The notes under the pieces: model-generated
Databases searched by the model: none
What the model was told of the DNA's origin: nothing
Seen by the model: only the letters and a program-made list of their open reading frames with translations
Translations under genes and position numbers: made by a program
Assembly (NCBI RefSeq): GCF_036226605.1
Contig: NZ_CP109000.1
Coordinates: 7,808,501-7,872,500 of the forward strand
Length of the DNA stretch: 64,000 bases
DNA from: Streptomyces sp. NBC_00704
Lineage (GTDB): Bacteria; Actinomycetota; Actinomycetes; Streptomycetales; Streptomycetaceae
Reading direction: 5' to 3'
Part shown: positions 8,635 to 17,187 of the stretch, one piece after another
Numbering within the stretch: the first letter of the stretch is position 1
Layout: the number at the start of each line of letters is the position of its first letter

Positions 8635-9825
8635 TCAGCAGCCGATCGGTGAGGAGCCCAGGGCCACGTCGTCGAACCAGAGGGTGTCGTCCCCGGTGCC
8701 GTAGCTCTCCCAGCCCAGGCGCAGGCCGGTGGGGCGGGGAGGGGTCCTGCGGGCGAGCCACTGCCCGTCGACGTTCTGGGTCGCCACCCCGTCCACGCGC
8801 AGTCCGGCGATCTCCTGGTCGTCGACCCAGGTGCGCATGGACGGGGCGGTGGTGTCGATCTGGTACCGCAGGCACAGCCACCGGCCGGTCGCCAGCGGGG
8901 TGCTGAGCGCCACTCCCGCCGGGCTCTGTTCCGGCAGCGTGGCGTCGTCGCTCTCGCGGTTCCACTGCAGCGCGCCGTTCTGCCCGCCGACGCGCAGCGC
9001 CTTGCCGCCCTGTGAGGCGTCCGGCATGGACACGAAAGTGACGTGGTTGTTGGGCAGGGCGGTGGTGTGCCGGACCCGCATCCGCACGTACACCACGGGC
9101 CCGACGGAGGACAGATCGCGGGTGGAGGCCGCGAAGACGTGGTTGCAGTAGCCGGCGCCGCCGTCGACGCGCAGCGACCTGGTGCCGCTGTAGGCGACGG
9201 ACGTGTCGACGCTGACCTTCCCCGTTCCCTGGCAGTCGGGTGCCGTGGTCTGCCAGGCGCCCGAGGGCACGGTGCCGGTCTGGTCCTCGAAGTCGGAGCA
9301 GATCGTCGCCCCGGCCCCGGCGCATTCGGCCGGCGCCGTGGACGTCGCCGTCGGCGTCGGCGTGGGCGTCGGCGTCGGCGTCGGCGTGGGAGTCGCGGTT
9401 CCGTCGCACGGAGCGCCGTTGAGGGCAAAGGCGGTGGGGGCGGGGTCGGCGGTGCGCCAGGTGCCCTGGAGGCCGAAGTCCACGGACCCGCCGGCGGCGA
9501 GCACGGCATTGTGCGCGGCGTTCACGGCACTCACCGCGCTGCCCGACTGGGTGACCTGCGCGTTCCAGGCGGACGTGACCTGCTGGTCGCCGCCGTAGGC
9601 CCACTCCAGCCGCCAGCCGTTCAGGGCGGCGCCGAGATTCGTGACGCGGATCTGGGCGGTGAAGCCGCCGGACCACTCGTTGGTGGTGTACGTGACCGTG
9701 CAGCCCGTCGCCGCGCCCTGCGCGCGCGACATCGCGATGGCGGGAAGGGCAACCGCCACCACGGTCAGAACCAAAGCCCACAGAGGGAGCCGGTGGCGAC
9801 GCACCCGTAATGAAGTCATGGCCAT
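8635..9825 (-). CDS. secreted CBM2 protein with Cip1-like beta-sandwich domain
   Basis: A secreted protein of about 396 residues: signal peptide 1-35, CBM2 at about 40-140 (CTVTYTTNEWSGGFTAQIRV), a Pro-Thr repeat linker of about 20 residues, and a C-terminal domain of about 220 residues starting CSDFEDQTGTVPSGAWQ. That domain has features of a concanavalin-like beta-sandwich (SGTRSLRVDGG, VYVRMRVRHT, WLCLRYQIDT, DDTLWFDDVALG). It resembles the Cip1 core of Trichoderma and its actinobacterial relatives, which are linked to cellulose breakdown and may be lyases. That assignment is from pattern only. The ATG at 9825 follows AGAGAG; a GTG two codons earlier is possible. It starts 19 bases after the expansin stop, so the two are almost certainly co-transcribed. 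Confidence 0.8.
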   Translation of the reverse strand: MAMTSLRVRRHRLPLWALVLTVVAVALPAIAMSRAQGAATGCTVTYTTNEWSGGFTAQIRVTNLGAALNGWRLEWAYGGDQQVTSAWNAQVTQSGSAVSAVNAAHNAVLAAGGSVDFGLQGTWRTADPAPTAFALNGAPCDGTATPTPTPTPTPTPTPTATSTAPAECAGAGATICSDFEDQTGTVPSGAWQTTAPDCQGTGKVSVDTSVAYSGTRSLRVDGGAGYCNHVFAASTRDLSSVGPVVYVRMRVRHTTALPNNHVTFVSMPDASQGGKALRVGGQNGALQWNRESDDATLPEQSPAGVALSTPLATGRWLCLRYQIDTTAPSMRTWVDDQEIAGLRVDGVATQNVDGQWLARRTPPRPTGLRLGWESYGTGDDTLWFDDVALGSSPIGC

Positions 9826-9844
9826 GATCACTCTCTCGCGGGAG

Positions 9845-11155
9845 TCAGGACGCGGTGCAGGCGAGTGTGCCGAGGTCTCGGTCGTCGCCGTCGAGCGTCA
9901 TTCCCCAGGTCGTCGACGCGCCCGGCGCCAGGGAGCCGTTGTAGGAGGCGTTGTGCACGGTGGTGGCGGGGCGGGACGGATCCACCACCGCGTTCCAGCG
10001 GTTCACCACGGTCACACCGCCCGGCAGGGTGTGGTGCACCGACCAGCCGGTGACCGGCCGGGACCCGGTGTTGGTGACCGTGACGTCGGCCTGGTACCCG
10101 CCCTGCCATGAGCCGGTCGGCTTCCACTGCGCCGTGCAGGCGGTGTCGCCGGAAGGGCTGGGCGCGGGAGTGGGAGGAGGTGTCCCTCCAGCGGTGTCAG
10201 TGGTGTAGGGGACGGCGGTGTAGTCCTGCGAGCAGCCTCCCGCGCAGCCCGACGGCAGCGAGAAGGAGTACGTACGGCCGCCGCCCAGCCAGGCGTCGGC
10301 GGCGTCGCGGATCCGTAGGGTGAAGTCGCTTCCGCCGGAGGCCGTCGCGCCGATGACATAGGACTGCCCCATGTCGCTGTTCATGGTGGCGTCGGTCCAG
10401 GCCCCGTTCGCCAGGTACTGGATGCCGTGGACGCCGTTGGGCAAATGGGAGACGGCGATGGCGGGCCAGTACCGCTGGGCTCCCCTGAGAAAGCCGATAC
10501 GGATGTCGCCGCTGTAGTCCGGGGCGGGGACGAAGCTCCAGGAGACGTGACGGTTGTTCCAGCGGTCCGGGTACATCGCCCCCACGGAGGTGCCGCCGAT
10601 CCGGAAGCGGTTGAGGGAATCGGTCGCCAGGTCGAGGTGGTTCGGGTCGTCCCGGCACCAGGCGTTGGAATCGGCACAGCTGTCCGCGACGAGCATGGTC
10701 AGGGTGGCCCCGTTGTACCTGTCGGCCACCCAGGAGCCGTTACGGCAGAAGGGCTGGCCAGGGGCGCCGTCATTGGTGCCGGAGCAGTAGTCCCCGATGG
10801 TGACCTTGACCCAGCGGCCGCAGTTGCGGCCGTTGTCGAAGGCGCCCTTGATCGGTTCCCTCGAATCCGGCACCGGGCGCGGGTAGGAGCCCGAGTAGTC
10901 GCCGGGCGTGTTGAACACGTTGAGCGCCACGAAGTCCTGGCTGTCCAGTTCGCGCTGCGGCAGACCACAGCCGCCGTAGGGGCTCCCGAGCCCGTCGAAG
11001 TGGGTCGCGTTGCCCAGGACCTCGGTGGCGGCGGCGCTCGCCACGGGCGGCCGGTCGGCCGCGGCCGCGACGGGTAACGCGGCACAGCAGAGCGCTGCCA
11101 GCAACACGGCAATGCGCTGTCGGGCGGGCGAGCGGTGGATCGAAAGAAGCTGCAT
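9845..11155 (-). CDS. bacterial expansin-like protein with C-terminal CBM2
   Basis: A 436-residue secreted protein. After the signal peptide (about 1-43) comes an expansin-like module: a double-psi barrel (GNATHFDG...YGGCGLPQ, later ADSCADSNAWC and HLDLATDSLNRF) followed by a beta-sandwich with aromatic residues (YWPAIAVSHLPNGVHGIQYL, FTLRIRD). A Pro-rich linker leads to a CBM2 (CTAQWKPTGSWQGGYQADV to LGTLACTAS). Expansins loosen cellulose without hydrolysis. It is first in the cellulolytic row and lies 85 bases downstream of a perfect CebR operator, so it is probably induced by cellobiose. The start is the ATG at 11155 with the signal peptide MQLLSIHRSPARQR. Confidence 0.88.
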   Translation of the reverse strand: MQLLSIHRSPARQRIAVLLAALCCAALPVAAAADRPPVASAAATEVLGNATHFDGLGSPYGGCGLPQRELDSQDFVALNVFNTPGDYSGSYPRPVPDSREPIKGAFDNGRNCGRWVKVTIGDYCSGTNDGAPGQPFCRNGSWVADRYNGATLTMLVADSCADSNAWCRDDPNHLDLATDSLNRFRIGGTSVGAMYPDRWNNRHVSWSFVPAPDYSGDIRIGFLRGAQRYWPAIAVSHLPNGVHGIQYLANGAWTDATMNSDMGQSYVIGATASGGSDFTLRIRDAADAWLGGGRTYSFSLPSGCAGGCSQDYTAVPYTTDTAGGTPPPTPAPSPSGDTACTAQWKPTGSWQGGYQADVTVTNTGSRPVTGWSVHHTLPGGVTVVNRWNAVVDPSRPATTVHNASYNGSLAPGASTTWGMTLDGDDRDLGTLACTAS

Positions 11156-11239
11156 GGGGGGATCCGCCTTCTTCGTGACGGGGCGCCGTGACGTTCTTGA
11201 GGGACTCCTCTCGGAGCGAGCGCTGGAGCACCCTCACCG

Positions 11240-11253
11240 TGGGAGCGCTCCCA
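11240..11253. promoter_or_regulatory. CebR operator
   Basis: The perfect 14-base palindrome TGGGAGCGCTCCCA is the established Streptomyces binding site of the cellobiose/cellotriose-sensing repressor CebR. It lies 85 bases upstream of the expansin start, and no plus-strand gene begins nearby, so it should control 11155-6938. Confidence 0.92.
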
Positions 11254-11328
11254 TACTCCGTATCCGGGACTGTAGAAGAGGGACATGACCCTGACAAGGG
11301 GTTGCGTTCCCGTCGGATTTTTCGCCGT

Positions 11329-11359
11329 GTCCGGGCCGGGGCGCATGCCCGGCCCGGAC
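11329..11359. terminator. hairpin, possible terminator
   Basis: A 12-base stem (GTCCGGGCCGGG with CCCGGCCCGGAC) and a 7-base loop lie between the CebR box and the broken PucR gene, which ends at 11517 on the minus strand. It may have been that gene's terminator. Confidence 0.6.
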
Positions 11360-11516
11360 AGGAGGCGGAATCAGTCGGGGTTCGGCCTCTGCTTGGTGCC
11401 GCCGCAACAGGTCCACAGCTGGACCGGGGAGCTGGACCGGGGAAGCTGGACCGGGGCGCCGTCGGTGTGTTCCGCCCCGGTACTTGCGCGGCATGTCGGG
11501 CAACGGGGAGTCCGCG

Positions 11517-11840
11517 TCAGCCGGCGCGCAGGACATCGAGTGCTGTGAGTGCCACGTGAAGCTCCGTGCGCTGATCGCCCGATTCGAGGTCACGGTCGAG
11601 GAGGCGCTCGATGGTGCGCAGGCGTTGGTACATGGTCTCGCGGGAGAGGCCGCCCCGGCGGGCGGCCGTCGTCTTGTTGCCGGCCGCTTCAAGGTAGTGG
11701 CGCAGGGTGGCCAGCAACTCGGTGCCGTGCTGAGCGTCCTGGTCGATGAGGCGCCGGAGCTGCCGTTCGGTGTACTCCTGGACACGAGGGTCTTCTCGCA
11801 GGGCGTACAGCACACGGCGCAGGCCGATGTCGGACAGCTC
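11517..11840 (-). pseudogene. PucR/CdaR-type regulator, C-terminal third only
   Basis: The minus strand encodes LSDIGLRRVLYALRED, ERQLRRLIDQDAQHGTELL, LRHYLEAAGNKTTAARRGG and ETMYQRLRTIERLLDRDL. This is the PucR-family C-terminal helix-turn-helix (about 105 residues). Upstream of 11840 the frame runs antisense into aldehyde dehydrogenase sequence, so the ligand-binding part is missing. Intact relatives are several hundred residues long and control adjacent catabolic genes. Confidence 0.85.
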
Positions 11841-12510
11841 CGTCGTCTTCGACGACGCCGACCTCGACGTGGCCGTCGAGGGCACCATGGTCGCCAAGAT
11901 GCGCAACATGGGCGAGTCCTGCTGCGCCGCCAACCGCATCTTCGTCCACACCTCCGTCGCCGAGGAGTTCGCCTCCCGGCTCGCCGCCCGCATGGCCGCC
12001 CTCACCGTCGGGCCCGGCACCGAACCGGGCACGGATGTCGGCCCCCTCATCGACGTCGCCGGCCGCAGCAAGGCACACGACCTGGTGCAGGACGCCGTCA
12101 AGCGCGGTGCCGCCGTTCTGACCGGCGGTGATCTCCCCGAAGGGCCGGGCTGCTTCTACCCGCCCACCGTCCTCACCGGTATCACCCCCGACTCCGCGAT
12201 CATCGACACCGAGATCTTCGGCCCGGTCGCCGCGATCCGTACCTTCGAGACCGAGGACGAGGCCGTCACCGCCGCCAACGACACCGAATTCGGCCTGGCC
12301 GCCTACCTGTTCACCCAGAACCTCGACCGGGCCCTGCGGGTCGCCGAACGCCTGGAGAGCGGCATGATCGGTATCAACACCGGACTGGTCTCCAACCCCG
12401 CCGCGCCCTTCGGCGGCGTCAAGCAGTCAGGCCTCGGCCGCGAAGGCGGGCGCGTCGGCATCGACGAGTTCCTGGAGTACAAGTACCTGGCCGTTCCCGT
12501 CGGAGCCTGA
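11841..12510 (+). pseudogene. 5'-truncated aldehyde dehydrogenase (succinate-semialdehyde type)
   Basis: From VVFDDADLDVAVEG onward the protein matches the C-terminal half of NAD(P) aldehyde dehydrogenases of the GabD type: catalytic Cys in MRNMGESCCAANR, EIFGPVAAIRTF, NDTEFGLAAYLFT, and the end APFGGVKQSGLGREGG...EFLEYKYLAV. The N-terminal cofactor domain and the catalytic Glu (normally just before this point) are absent, so it cannot be an active dehydrogenase. The truncation coincides with that of the PucR gene. Its stop is one base before the start of the next gene, so the original operon order with the 2-hydroxyacid dehydrogenase survives. Confidence 0.88.
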
Positions 12511-12511
12511 C

Positions 12512-13495
12512 ATGCGCGACCGACTCGTGGTCCTCTACCGCGGCAACCGGCCCCCCGCCACCGCCCGCATCGAAAGCCTCGCGGACACCGTCTACGCCAC
12601 CGAGGAGGAACTGCCCTACCTCCTCCCCGGCGCCGACGTCCTCCTGGCCTGGGTGACCATCACCCCCGCCATCCGGGAGGCGTGGCCCGACGATCCGCAG
12701 AAGGCGCCCCGCTGGGTTCACGCGTCCTCCGCGGGCGTGGACTCGTTCCTGTTCCCCGCCCTGGTGGACGAGCCGCGCGTCGTCCTGACCAACGCCCGCG
12801 GGGTCTACGAGCAGCCGACCGCCGAGTACGTCCTCGGCCTGATACTCGCCCTGGCCAATGACTTCCCCGGCACCTGGGAGCACCAGCGGCGCCGCGAGTG
12901 GCGTCCGCGCCCCGGTGACGGCATCACCGGACGCACGGTGCTGGTCTGGGGGACGGGGCCGATCGGCCGGGCCATCGCCCGGCTGCTGCGCGCCGTCGGG
13001 ATGCGGGTGAGCGGTGCGGGCCGCAAGGCCCGCGCGGACGATCCCGACTTCGGCACGGTCCACGGTGCGACGACCTTGCGCTCCGCCCTGACGGATGCCG
13101 ACTACGTCGTCCTGTCCGCCCCCCTCACCCAGGACACCCGGGGCATGGTCGACGCCCCCGTGCTCGCCGCCATGAAGCCGGGCGCGCGGCTGATCAACGT
13201 AGGCCGTGGCGGACTCGTCGACGAGGAGGCGCTGGTCGACCACCTCGCCGCCGGACGGCTCGCCGGCGCGGCCCTGGACGTGTTCGCACAGGAACCGCTG
13301 CCCGCTGAATCTCCCCTGTGGAACATGCCCGGCGTGATGATCTCCCCGCACACGGCGGGCGAGACCACCGGCGAGCGGGAGGCGCTCCTCGAGGTGTTCC
13401 TCGACAACCTCACCCGGCACATCAAGGGCCGGCCGCTGCGCAACGTGGTGGACAAGCGGCGCGGATACGTGGTCGACGGCACGCCCCCTGCCTGA
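12512..13495 (+). CDS. D-2-hydroxyacid dehydrogenase family protein
   Basis: A 327-residue NAD(P)-dependent oxidoreductase of the D-isomer 2-hydroxyacid dehydrogenase family, which interconverts 2-hydroxy- and 2-oxoacids. Visible features are the Rossmann motif WGTGPIG (G147-G152), catalytic Arg232 (NVGRGGLVDE), Glu261 (VFAQEPLP) and His280 (ISPHTAGE). Length is normal. The ATG follows the truncated aldehyde dehydrogenase stop by one base, so translation was coupled. With the upstream promoter region deleted, its present expression is unclear. The true substrate is unknown; the neighbour suggests 4-carbon semialdehyde or hydroxyacid catabolism. Confidence 0.9.
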   Translation: MRDRLVVLYRGNRPPATARIESLADTVYATEEELPYLLPGADVLLAWVTITPAIREAWPDDPQKAPRWVHASSAGVDSFLFPALVDEPRVVLTNARGVYEQPTAEYVLGLILALANDFPGTWEHQRRREWRPRPGDGITGRTVLVWGTGPIGRAIARLLRAVGMRVSGAGRKARADDPDFGTVHGATTLRSALTDADYVVLSAPLTQDTRGMVDAPVLAAMKPGARLINVGRGGLVDEEALVDHLAAGRLAGAALDVFAQEPLPAESPLWNMPGVMISPHTAGETTGEREALLEVFLDNLTRHIKGRPLRNVVDKRRGYVVDGTPPA

Positions 13496-13859
13496 AGGCG
13501 GCCATCTGCCGGCAACGGACCGGCGGAAGCGCTCTCCCGGGTGCTCCGCCGCCCGTCGCGTTCAGGCCCTCAGCCTTCGTGATCGAGATGGCGCGGCGGC
13601 TCTTCCCCGACGAACAGACCTCACCAGGCGGCCGTCCCCAGCCCCGTCCCACGCTCCCGTCTCCCACTACGGTGATCACCATGACACTGGGGGAGATGCG
13701 GCCACGCCATGCCACGCCGGGCAGGCGGTGGCGGCGACGGGGAGTCGCCAGCGCCCACAGCTCCTGCTGAGGGAGCAGTTCCTGCAACAGGAAGCGACGC
13801 CCCCAGGGCCACCTCCCGAAGGTGAAGAGCAGCGCGGTGCGGAGGGGGAATCGGGAATC
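13496..13859. other. intergenic region, nothing recognised
   Basis: I see no supported gene. The right end carries the ribosome site GGAGGGGGA of the next gene. Confidence 0.5.
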
Positions 13860-14282
13860 ATGAATCAGCGTTGTCGCAGCATGGGCCACGTATCCCAGCA
13901 GGGCCATGACGAGTCCGGCTCGTCCTCCTTCTCGACCGCCCGCGCCCGCCTCGCGGCCGACCGCGCGGACACCCTGGCTCGGGCGGCTGCACTGAGCCGC
14001 GACTTCGACGGGATTGTCGCGTCGAACGCCTTGGTCGCGGTAGACGACGAGCACGACCCCGAAGGTGGCACCACCGCCTTCGAGCGAGCTCACGTGGTCG
14101 CCCTGATAGGGCAGGCGCGCCAGCACCTGGAAGAACTGGACCGGGCAGTGGAACGACTCGAACGGGGCGAGTACGGGCAGTGCGAAGTCTGTGGCGACAC
14201 GATCCCGCCCGAACGCCTCGAGATCCGTCCGGCAGCGACCACCTGTGTCCACTGCGCCCGGCCCGACCCACGGCGCGCTTGA
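13860..14282 (+). CDS. TraR/DksA-type zinc-finger protein
   Basis: A 140-residue protein with a long helical N-terminal part and a DksA/TraR C4 zinc finger: C108 and C111 (CEVCGDTIPPERL), then C129 and C132 (CVHC). Family members bind RNA polymerase through its secondary channel and modulate transcription with or without ppGpp. Streptomyces also has many small relatives of unknown role. The ATG at 13860 is preceded by GGAGGGGGA at good spacing; an ATG seven codons later is the alternative. It stands alone. Two more members of the family lie at 21804-22551. Confidence 0.85.
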   Translation: MNQRCRSMGHVSQQGHDESGSSSFSTARARLAADRADTLARAAALSRDFDGIVASNALVAVDDEHDPEGGTTAFERAHVVALIGQARQHLEELDRAVERLERGEYGQCEVCGDTIPPERLEIRPAATTCVHCARPDPRRA

Positions 14283-14302
14283 TGCCAGCCAGTGTCTGGC
14301 AT

Positions 14303-14536
14303 TCAACGACGGTCCGCCATGGGGTCGGGGGTGATGGAGGGACGGCGGGTGCGGGCATGCCGGGTACGGGCCTGGACGAACGCCTCTACCGTTTCGAGCC
14401 GCGTGGGCCTGCCGTTCAGCAGGTTGCCGAAGGTGGATCTCGACGTCGCTGATCCTTCGGTCTGAGCGGGCCGGGCGAGAGTCGCCGGCGATGGGGACCC
14501 GACCAGAGCGTGCAGCCGTTTCAGGTTGTCGAGCAT
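14303..14536 (-). CDS. short helix-turn-helix protein, possibly truncated
   Basis: A 77-residue frame beginning MLDNLKRLHALVGSPSPATL and containing STFGNLLNGRPTRLETVEAFVQA. It looks like the HTH leader found at the N terminus of Streptomyces STAND/NB-ARC-type regulators (the form ...RSTVSDLL.G..LPR.E.VEAFVRACG). GGGGGGAAG precedes the ATG. The tail (TRRPSITPDPMADRR) looks random, so this may be the start of a larger gene whose body is lost. Confidence 0.45.
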   Translation of the reverse strand: MLDNLKRLHALVGSPSPATLARPAQTEGSATSRSTFGNLLNGRPTRLETVEAFVQARTRHARTRRPSITPDPMADRR

Positions 14537-14826
14537 CCGTCTTCCCCCCAGAAACGGTCGCGCGTCAGAGACGCTGTTCAGTGTCCAACGCGTCCAGATT
14601 TCCACGTTGGCCGAAAGTGGCCGCTCCGACGCTCACCGTAAAGGCATCGGTTCTCTGAACCAAGGAGCTGGCCTGTCCAGGTAGTGATCGTCGTGAACGA
14701 CATCGCGAAGGGTTGAGCCGGACGGTATCCGGACCGCCAGGCAACGGTTCGCGTGAAGCGGGCCCGACCGCCGGATGATCGGCCGGACCCGCCTCGACGC
14801 TCCGCATGTCTCGGCCCAGGCTCTGG

Positions 14827-14867
14827 CAGCCGCAGCCGCAGCCGCAGCCGCAGCCGCAGCCGCAGCC
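14827..14867. repeat. hexanucleotide tandem repeat CAGCCG
   Basis: Six perfect copies of CAGCCG plus a partial copy, in the non-coding stretch before the serine hydrolase stop. It is probably a slippage product. Confidence 0.85.
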
Positions 14868-14946
14868 CGGCAACTGCGGCAGCCAGCGGGCTGGTGCGGT
14901 GGCGCTGGACAGTGACCTCGGCGTGCAGCGGGTCAGGTGCCTCGTC

Positions 14947-16257
14947 TCAGCGCAGGGCCGTAGCCCACGCCGTGGGCGCCAGGTCCACGCCGGGCAGTAT
15001 CGTCCGGGCCGGCTCCGTCACCGAGCGGTAGCCGGGTGCCGGGGACCACGTGCCCGCCGGGCACAGTGCGCGGACGACCTGCTCGTTAAGGGCGTCGTCG
15101 ATCGGGCTCGGTTCGAAGCCGGAGCCGTCGGAGGTGAGACGTTGGTACTTCATGAGGTTCCAGCCCATGGCGACCTGGTGTTTGCCGTCAGGGCTGGAGA
15201 GGGCGATGGTGCCGGCGCCGAAGACGGCACCGTCGTGTCCCCAGAAACGGCCGCAGCCGGGGATGTCGATGGTGTAGATCCCCAGGCCGTAGTCCATGGC
15301 GCCGGCTGGGACCGTTCGCTGCATCTCCTGCAACGCGGCCGGGCCGATCAGCTTGCCGCCGAGCAGGGAGCGGTAGAAGCGGTTGAGGTCGTCGGTGGTG
15401 GAGACGATCGCACCGGCGGTGTACGCCCAGGACATGTCGTAGTCGCTGTAGTCGCGCGGCGGGTCGATGAGCCCGTAGAACGACTCGTACATACGGGGGT
15501 GTGGGCCCTGGATGTAGGGGGAGCGCGGGAACGACGTGTGGTGCAGTCCGGCCCGGGCAATGACGTGGCGGGTGATATATGCCTCGGCGTCCTGGCCGGT
15601 GACCTTCTCCAGGAGCAGCCCGGCGATGACGTAGTTGGTGTTGGAGTACGACCACTTTTCGCCGGGCTCACCGGTGGTCGTGGCCGCCAGCCCGAGGCGG
15701 ACCAGTTGCTCCGGGCGTATGGAGCGGAACCGCTCCTCGTCGAGGCTGGAAGTCGAGCCGTGGGCGAGGGAGGGGAAGGCGCCGATAACGTAGTCGCCGA
15801 TGCCGCTCGTGTGGTTCAAGAGCATGCGGACGGTGATCTCACGGCCACGCTCGCCCGGGACCAGGTCGGGGAGGTAGTCGCCGATGGGCGCGTCGAGTCG
15901 GACGTGGTCCTGTTCCACTTGCTGGAGGAGGGCGACGGAGGTGAAGGCCTTGCTGACGCTGCCCACTCGGTGGAGCATGCCCGGCCGGGCCGGGCGCCGG
16001 GTGTCCATGTCTGCGACGCCGGCCGCGCCGGTCCACCGCTGGGCGCCGTCTCGTACGGAGGAGTAGACGCCGTACATGCCCGCGTCATGGGCGGCGCGGA
16101 GGCCGGCGCCGAGCGCCTCGGGGTCCAATGTCCCGCCGCTTAAGGGTGATTCGGACGCCTTCGTGGTCGGTCTGGCGTCCGCCTGTGCGACCGGTGCCGT
16201 GGCGGTCAGCAGAAGCGTGGTGCCCACGACGGTTCCGACGATTCGGAGGATGCGCAA
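14947..16257 (-). CDS. secreted serine beta-lactamase-like hydrolase / D-Ala-D-Ala carboxypeptidase family
   Basis: A 436-residue exported protein (signal peptide ending AQA-D near residue 27) of the class C beta-lactamase/DD-peptidase fold. The motifs are present: S100-V-S-K103 with the nucleophile serine, Y204-S-N206 (EKWSYSNTNYV), and a third-motif HDG in FWGHDGAVFGAG. It should hydrolyse D-alanyl peptides or esters outside the cell; the exact substrate is unknown. The start is a TTG at 16257 with AAGGG about 8 bases upstream, directly opening the signal peptide LRILRIVGTVVG. Domain length is normal. Confidence 0.88.
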   Translation of the reverse strand: MRILRIVGTVVGTTLLLTATAPVAQADARPTTKASESPLSGGTLDPEALGAGLRAAHDAGMYGVYSSVRDGAQRWTGAAGVADMDTRRPARPGMLHRVGSVSKAFTSVALLQQVEQDHVRLDAPIGDYLPDLVPGERGREITVRMLLNHTSGIGDYVIGAFPSLAHGSTSSLDEERFRSIRPEQLVRLGLAATTTGEPGEKWSYSNTNYVIAGLLLEKVTGQDAEAYITRHVIARAGLHHTSFPRSPYIQGPHPRMYESFYGLIDPPRDYSDYDMSWAYTAGAIVSTTDDLNRFYRSLLGGKLIGPAALQEMQRTVPAGAMDYGLGIYTIDIPGCGRFWGHDGAVFGAGTIALSSPDGKHQVAMGWNLMKYQRLTSDGSGFEPSPIDDALNEQVVRALCPAGTWSPAPGYRSVTEPARTILPGVDLAPTAWATALR

Positions 16258-16368
16258 AGGGTGTTCCCTTCCTCGTGTGCGGACTTCGTCCGGTCATCGT
16301 CATCGATCATGGATGCGCCTTACATCCTTCCTGCGGATGATCACAGGCCGCGCACAGCACGACCAAGG

Positions 16369-16435
16369 AGGGCAGGGCCTCCGGGAACCGCTCGGAATGG
16401 GGTCGCACCCCCGAGCTACCAGGAGGCCCTGTCCT
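16369..16435. repeat. imperfect inverted repeat
   Basis: Arms 16369-16382 (AGGGCAGGGCCTCC) and 16422-16435 (GGAGGCCCTGTCCT) pair at 13 of 14 positions around a 39-base spacer holding a second small hairpin (GGGGT/ACCCC). It could be a folded leader or the end of a lost mobile element. Confidence 0.45.
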
Positions 16436-16802
16436 CATGCGCATACGGCCGGAAGATCACCCGACCGGAAGGTTGCTCGTTCTTCCCCGCCACATGGGGC
16501 ATGCGAGGGACACTCTCCAGCTGATGAGGCCGTGGGGCTCCGCATTTGGAGTGGCTCTCGGCACGCTTGAATGTGAGGGTGACGGCGTGGAGGCGCCCGT
16601 ACGTACCTCGGACCGCCGAGCTCCTGCCCGTACTCCTGGATCAGGTTGGGGCTCCACTCGTAAGCTCCCGGGGCCGTCTCGATGACTTCGCGGGGCCAGG
16701 CCGGCCGGACCTGTTCCAGGCGCCCGCGGTGCTCAGCGATCCAGTCTCCCTGGGGCCTCGTTCCCGGGACTGCCGTAGGTCTTGTGAGCGGAGCCCGGAC
16801 GA
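16436..16802. other. gap with a coding-like minus-strand fragment
   Basis: No intact gene. Between about 16600 and 16780 the minus strand reads DWIAEHRGRLEQVRPAWPRE and TAPGAYEWSPNLIQEYGQELG, with protein-like composition. It has no start with a ribosome site and no family I recognise. Confidence 0.3.
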
Positions 16803-17170
16803 TGCCTGCCACGAGGAAGTACCCGCTGGCGTGCGGTGCGGATGTACCGGACAGCCGAGCCGAAGCCCATGATCCGCCGCATGGCCGAGGAACGGCGTGC
16901 ATCACGAAGCCCTGCGGAACTGGATCCGGCAGGCCGAGGCCGAGACCGACGCCGGCGAGCGGGACGACCTGCTCACCACCGAAGAGTAGAACGAGCTCGC
17001 TCAGCTGCGGCGCGAAGTGCGGGACCTGCGCCGGGCGAACGAGGTCCTGCGGACGGCCTCGGCTTTTTTCGCCGCGCAGCTCGACCCGACCCGGCCCAGG
17101 TGAGAGTGCTCCTCGACGAGCACCCGCACCTGGGGGTCGAGCCCGTACTGCGGGAACTGCACATCCCCTC
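16803..17170 (+). mobile_element. IS3-family insertion sequence remnant (OrfA plus start of OrfB)
   Basis: Pieces match IS3-type OrfA: ATRKYP; RMYRTAEPKPMIRRMAEE; GVHHEALRNWIRQAEAETDA; ERDDLLTTEE, then an in-frame TAG at 16987; then LRREVRDLRRANEVLRTASA, FFAAQLDPTRPR and a stop. The overlapping next frame begins OrfB (VRVLLDEHPHLGVEPVLREL) and is cut off about 20 bases before the azoreductase stop. Frameshift, nonsense codon and truncation show it is dead. No terminal repeats were identified. Confidence 0.75.
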
Positions 17171-17187
17171 CTCAGGAGGCGGTGGTG

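Noticed and set aside
9348..9400. Tandem GGCGTC repeats considered as a CRISPR or regulatory repeat
   Set aside because: They encode the Thr-Pro linker of the CBM2 protein on the minus strand and have no spacers.
12126..12510. Truncated aldehyde dehydrogenase considered as a functional short enzyme
   Set aside because: The cofactor domain and catalytic Glu are missing, and the break coincides with that of the neighbouring regulator.
14827..14867. Hexamer repeat considered as a protein linker
   Set aside because: It lies outside any supported gene, after the serine hydrolase stop.
14806..16143. Plus-strand open frame of about 445 codons
   Set aside because: It is antisense to the serine hydrolase, which has all three catalytic motifs.
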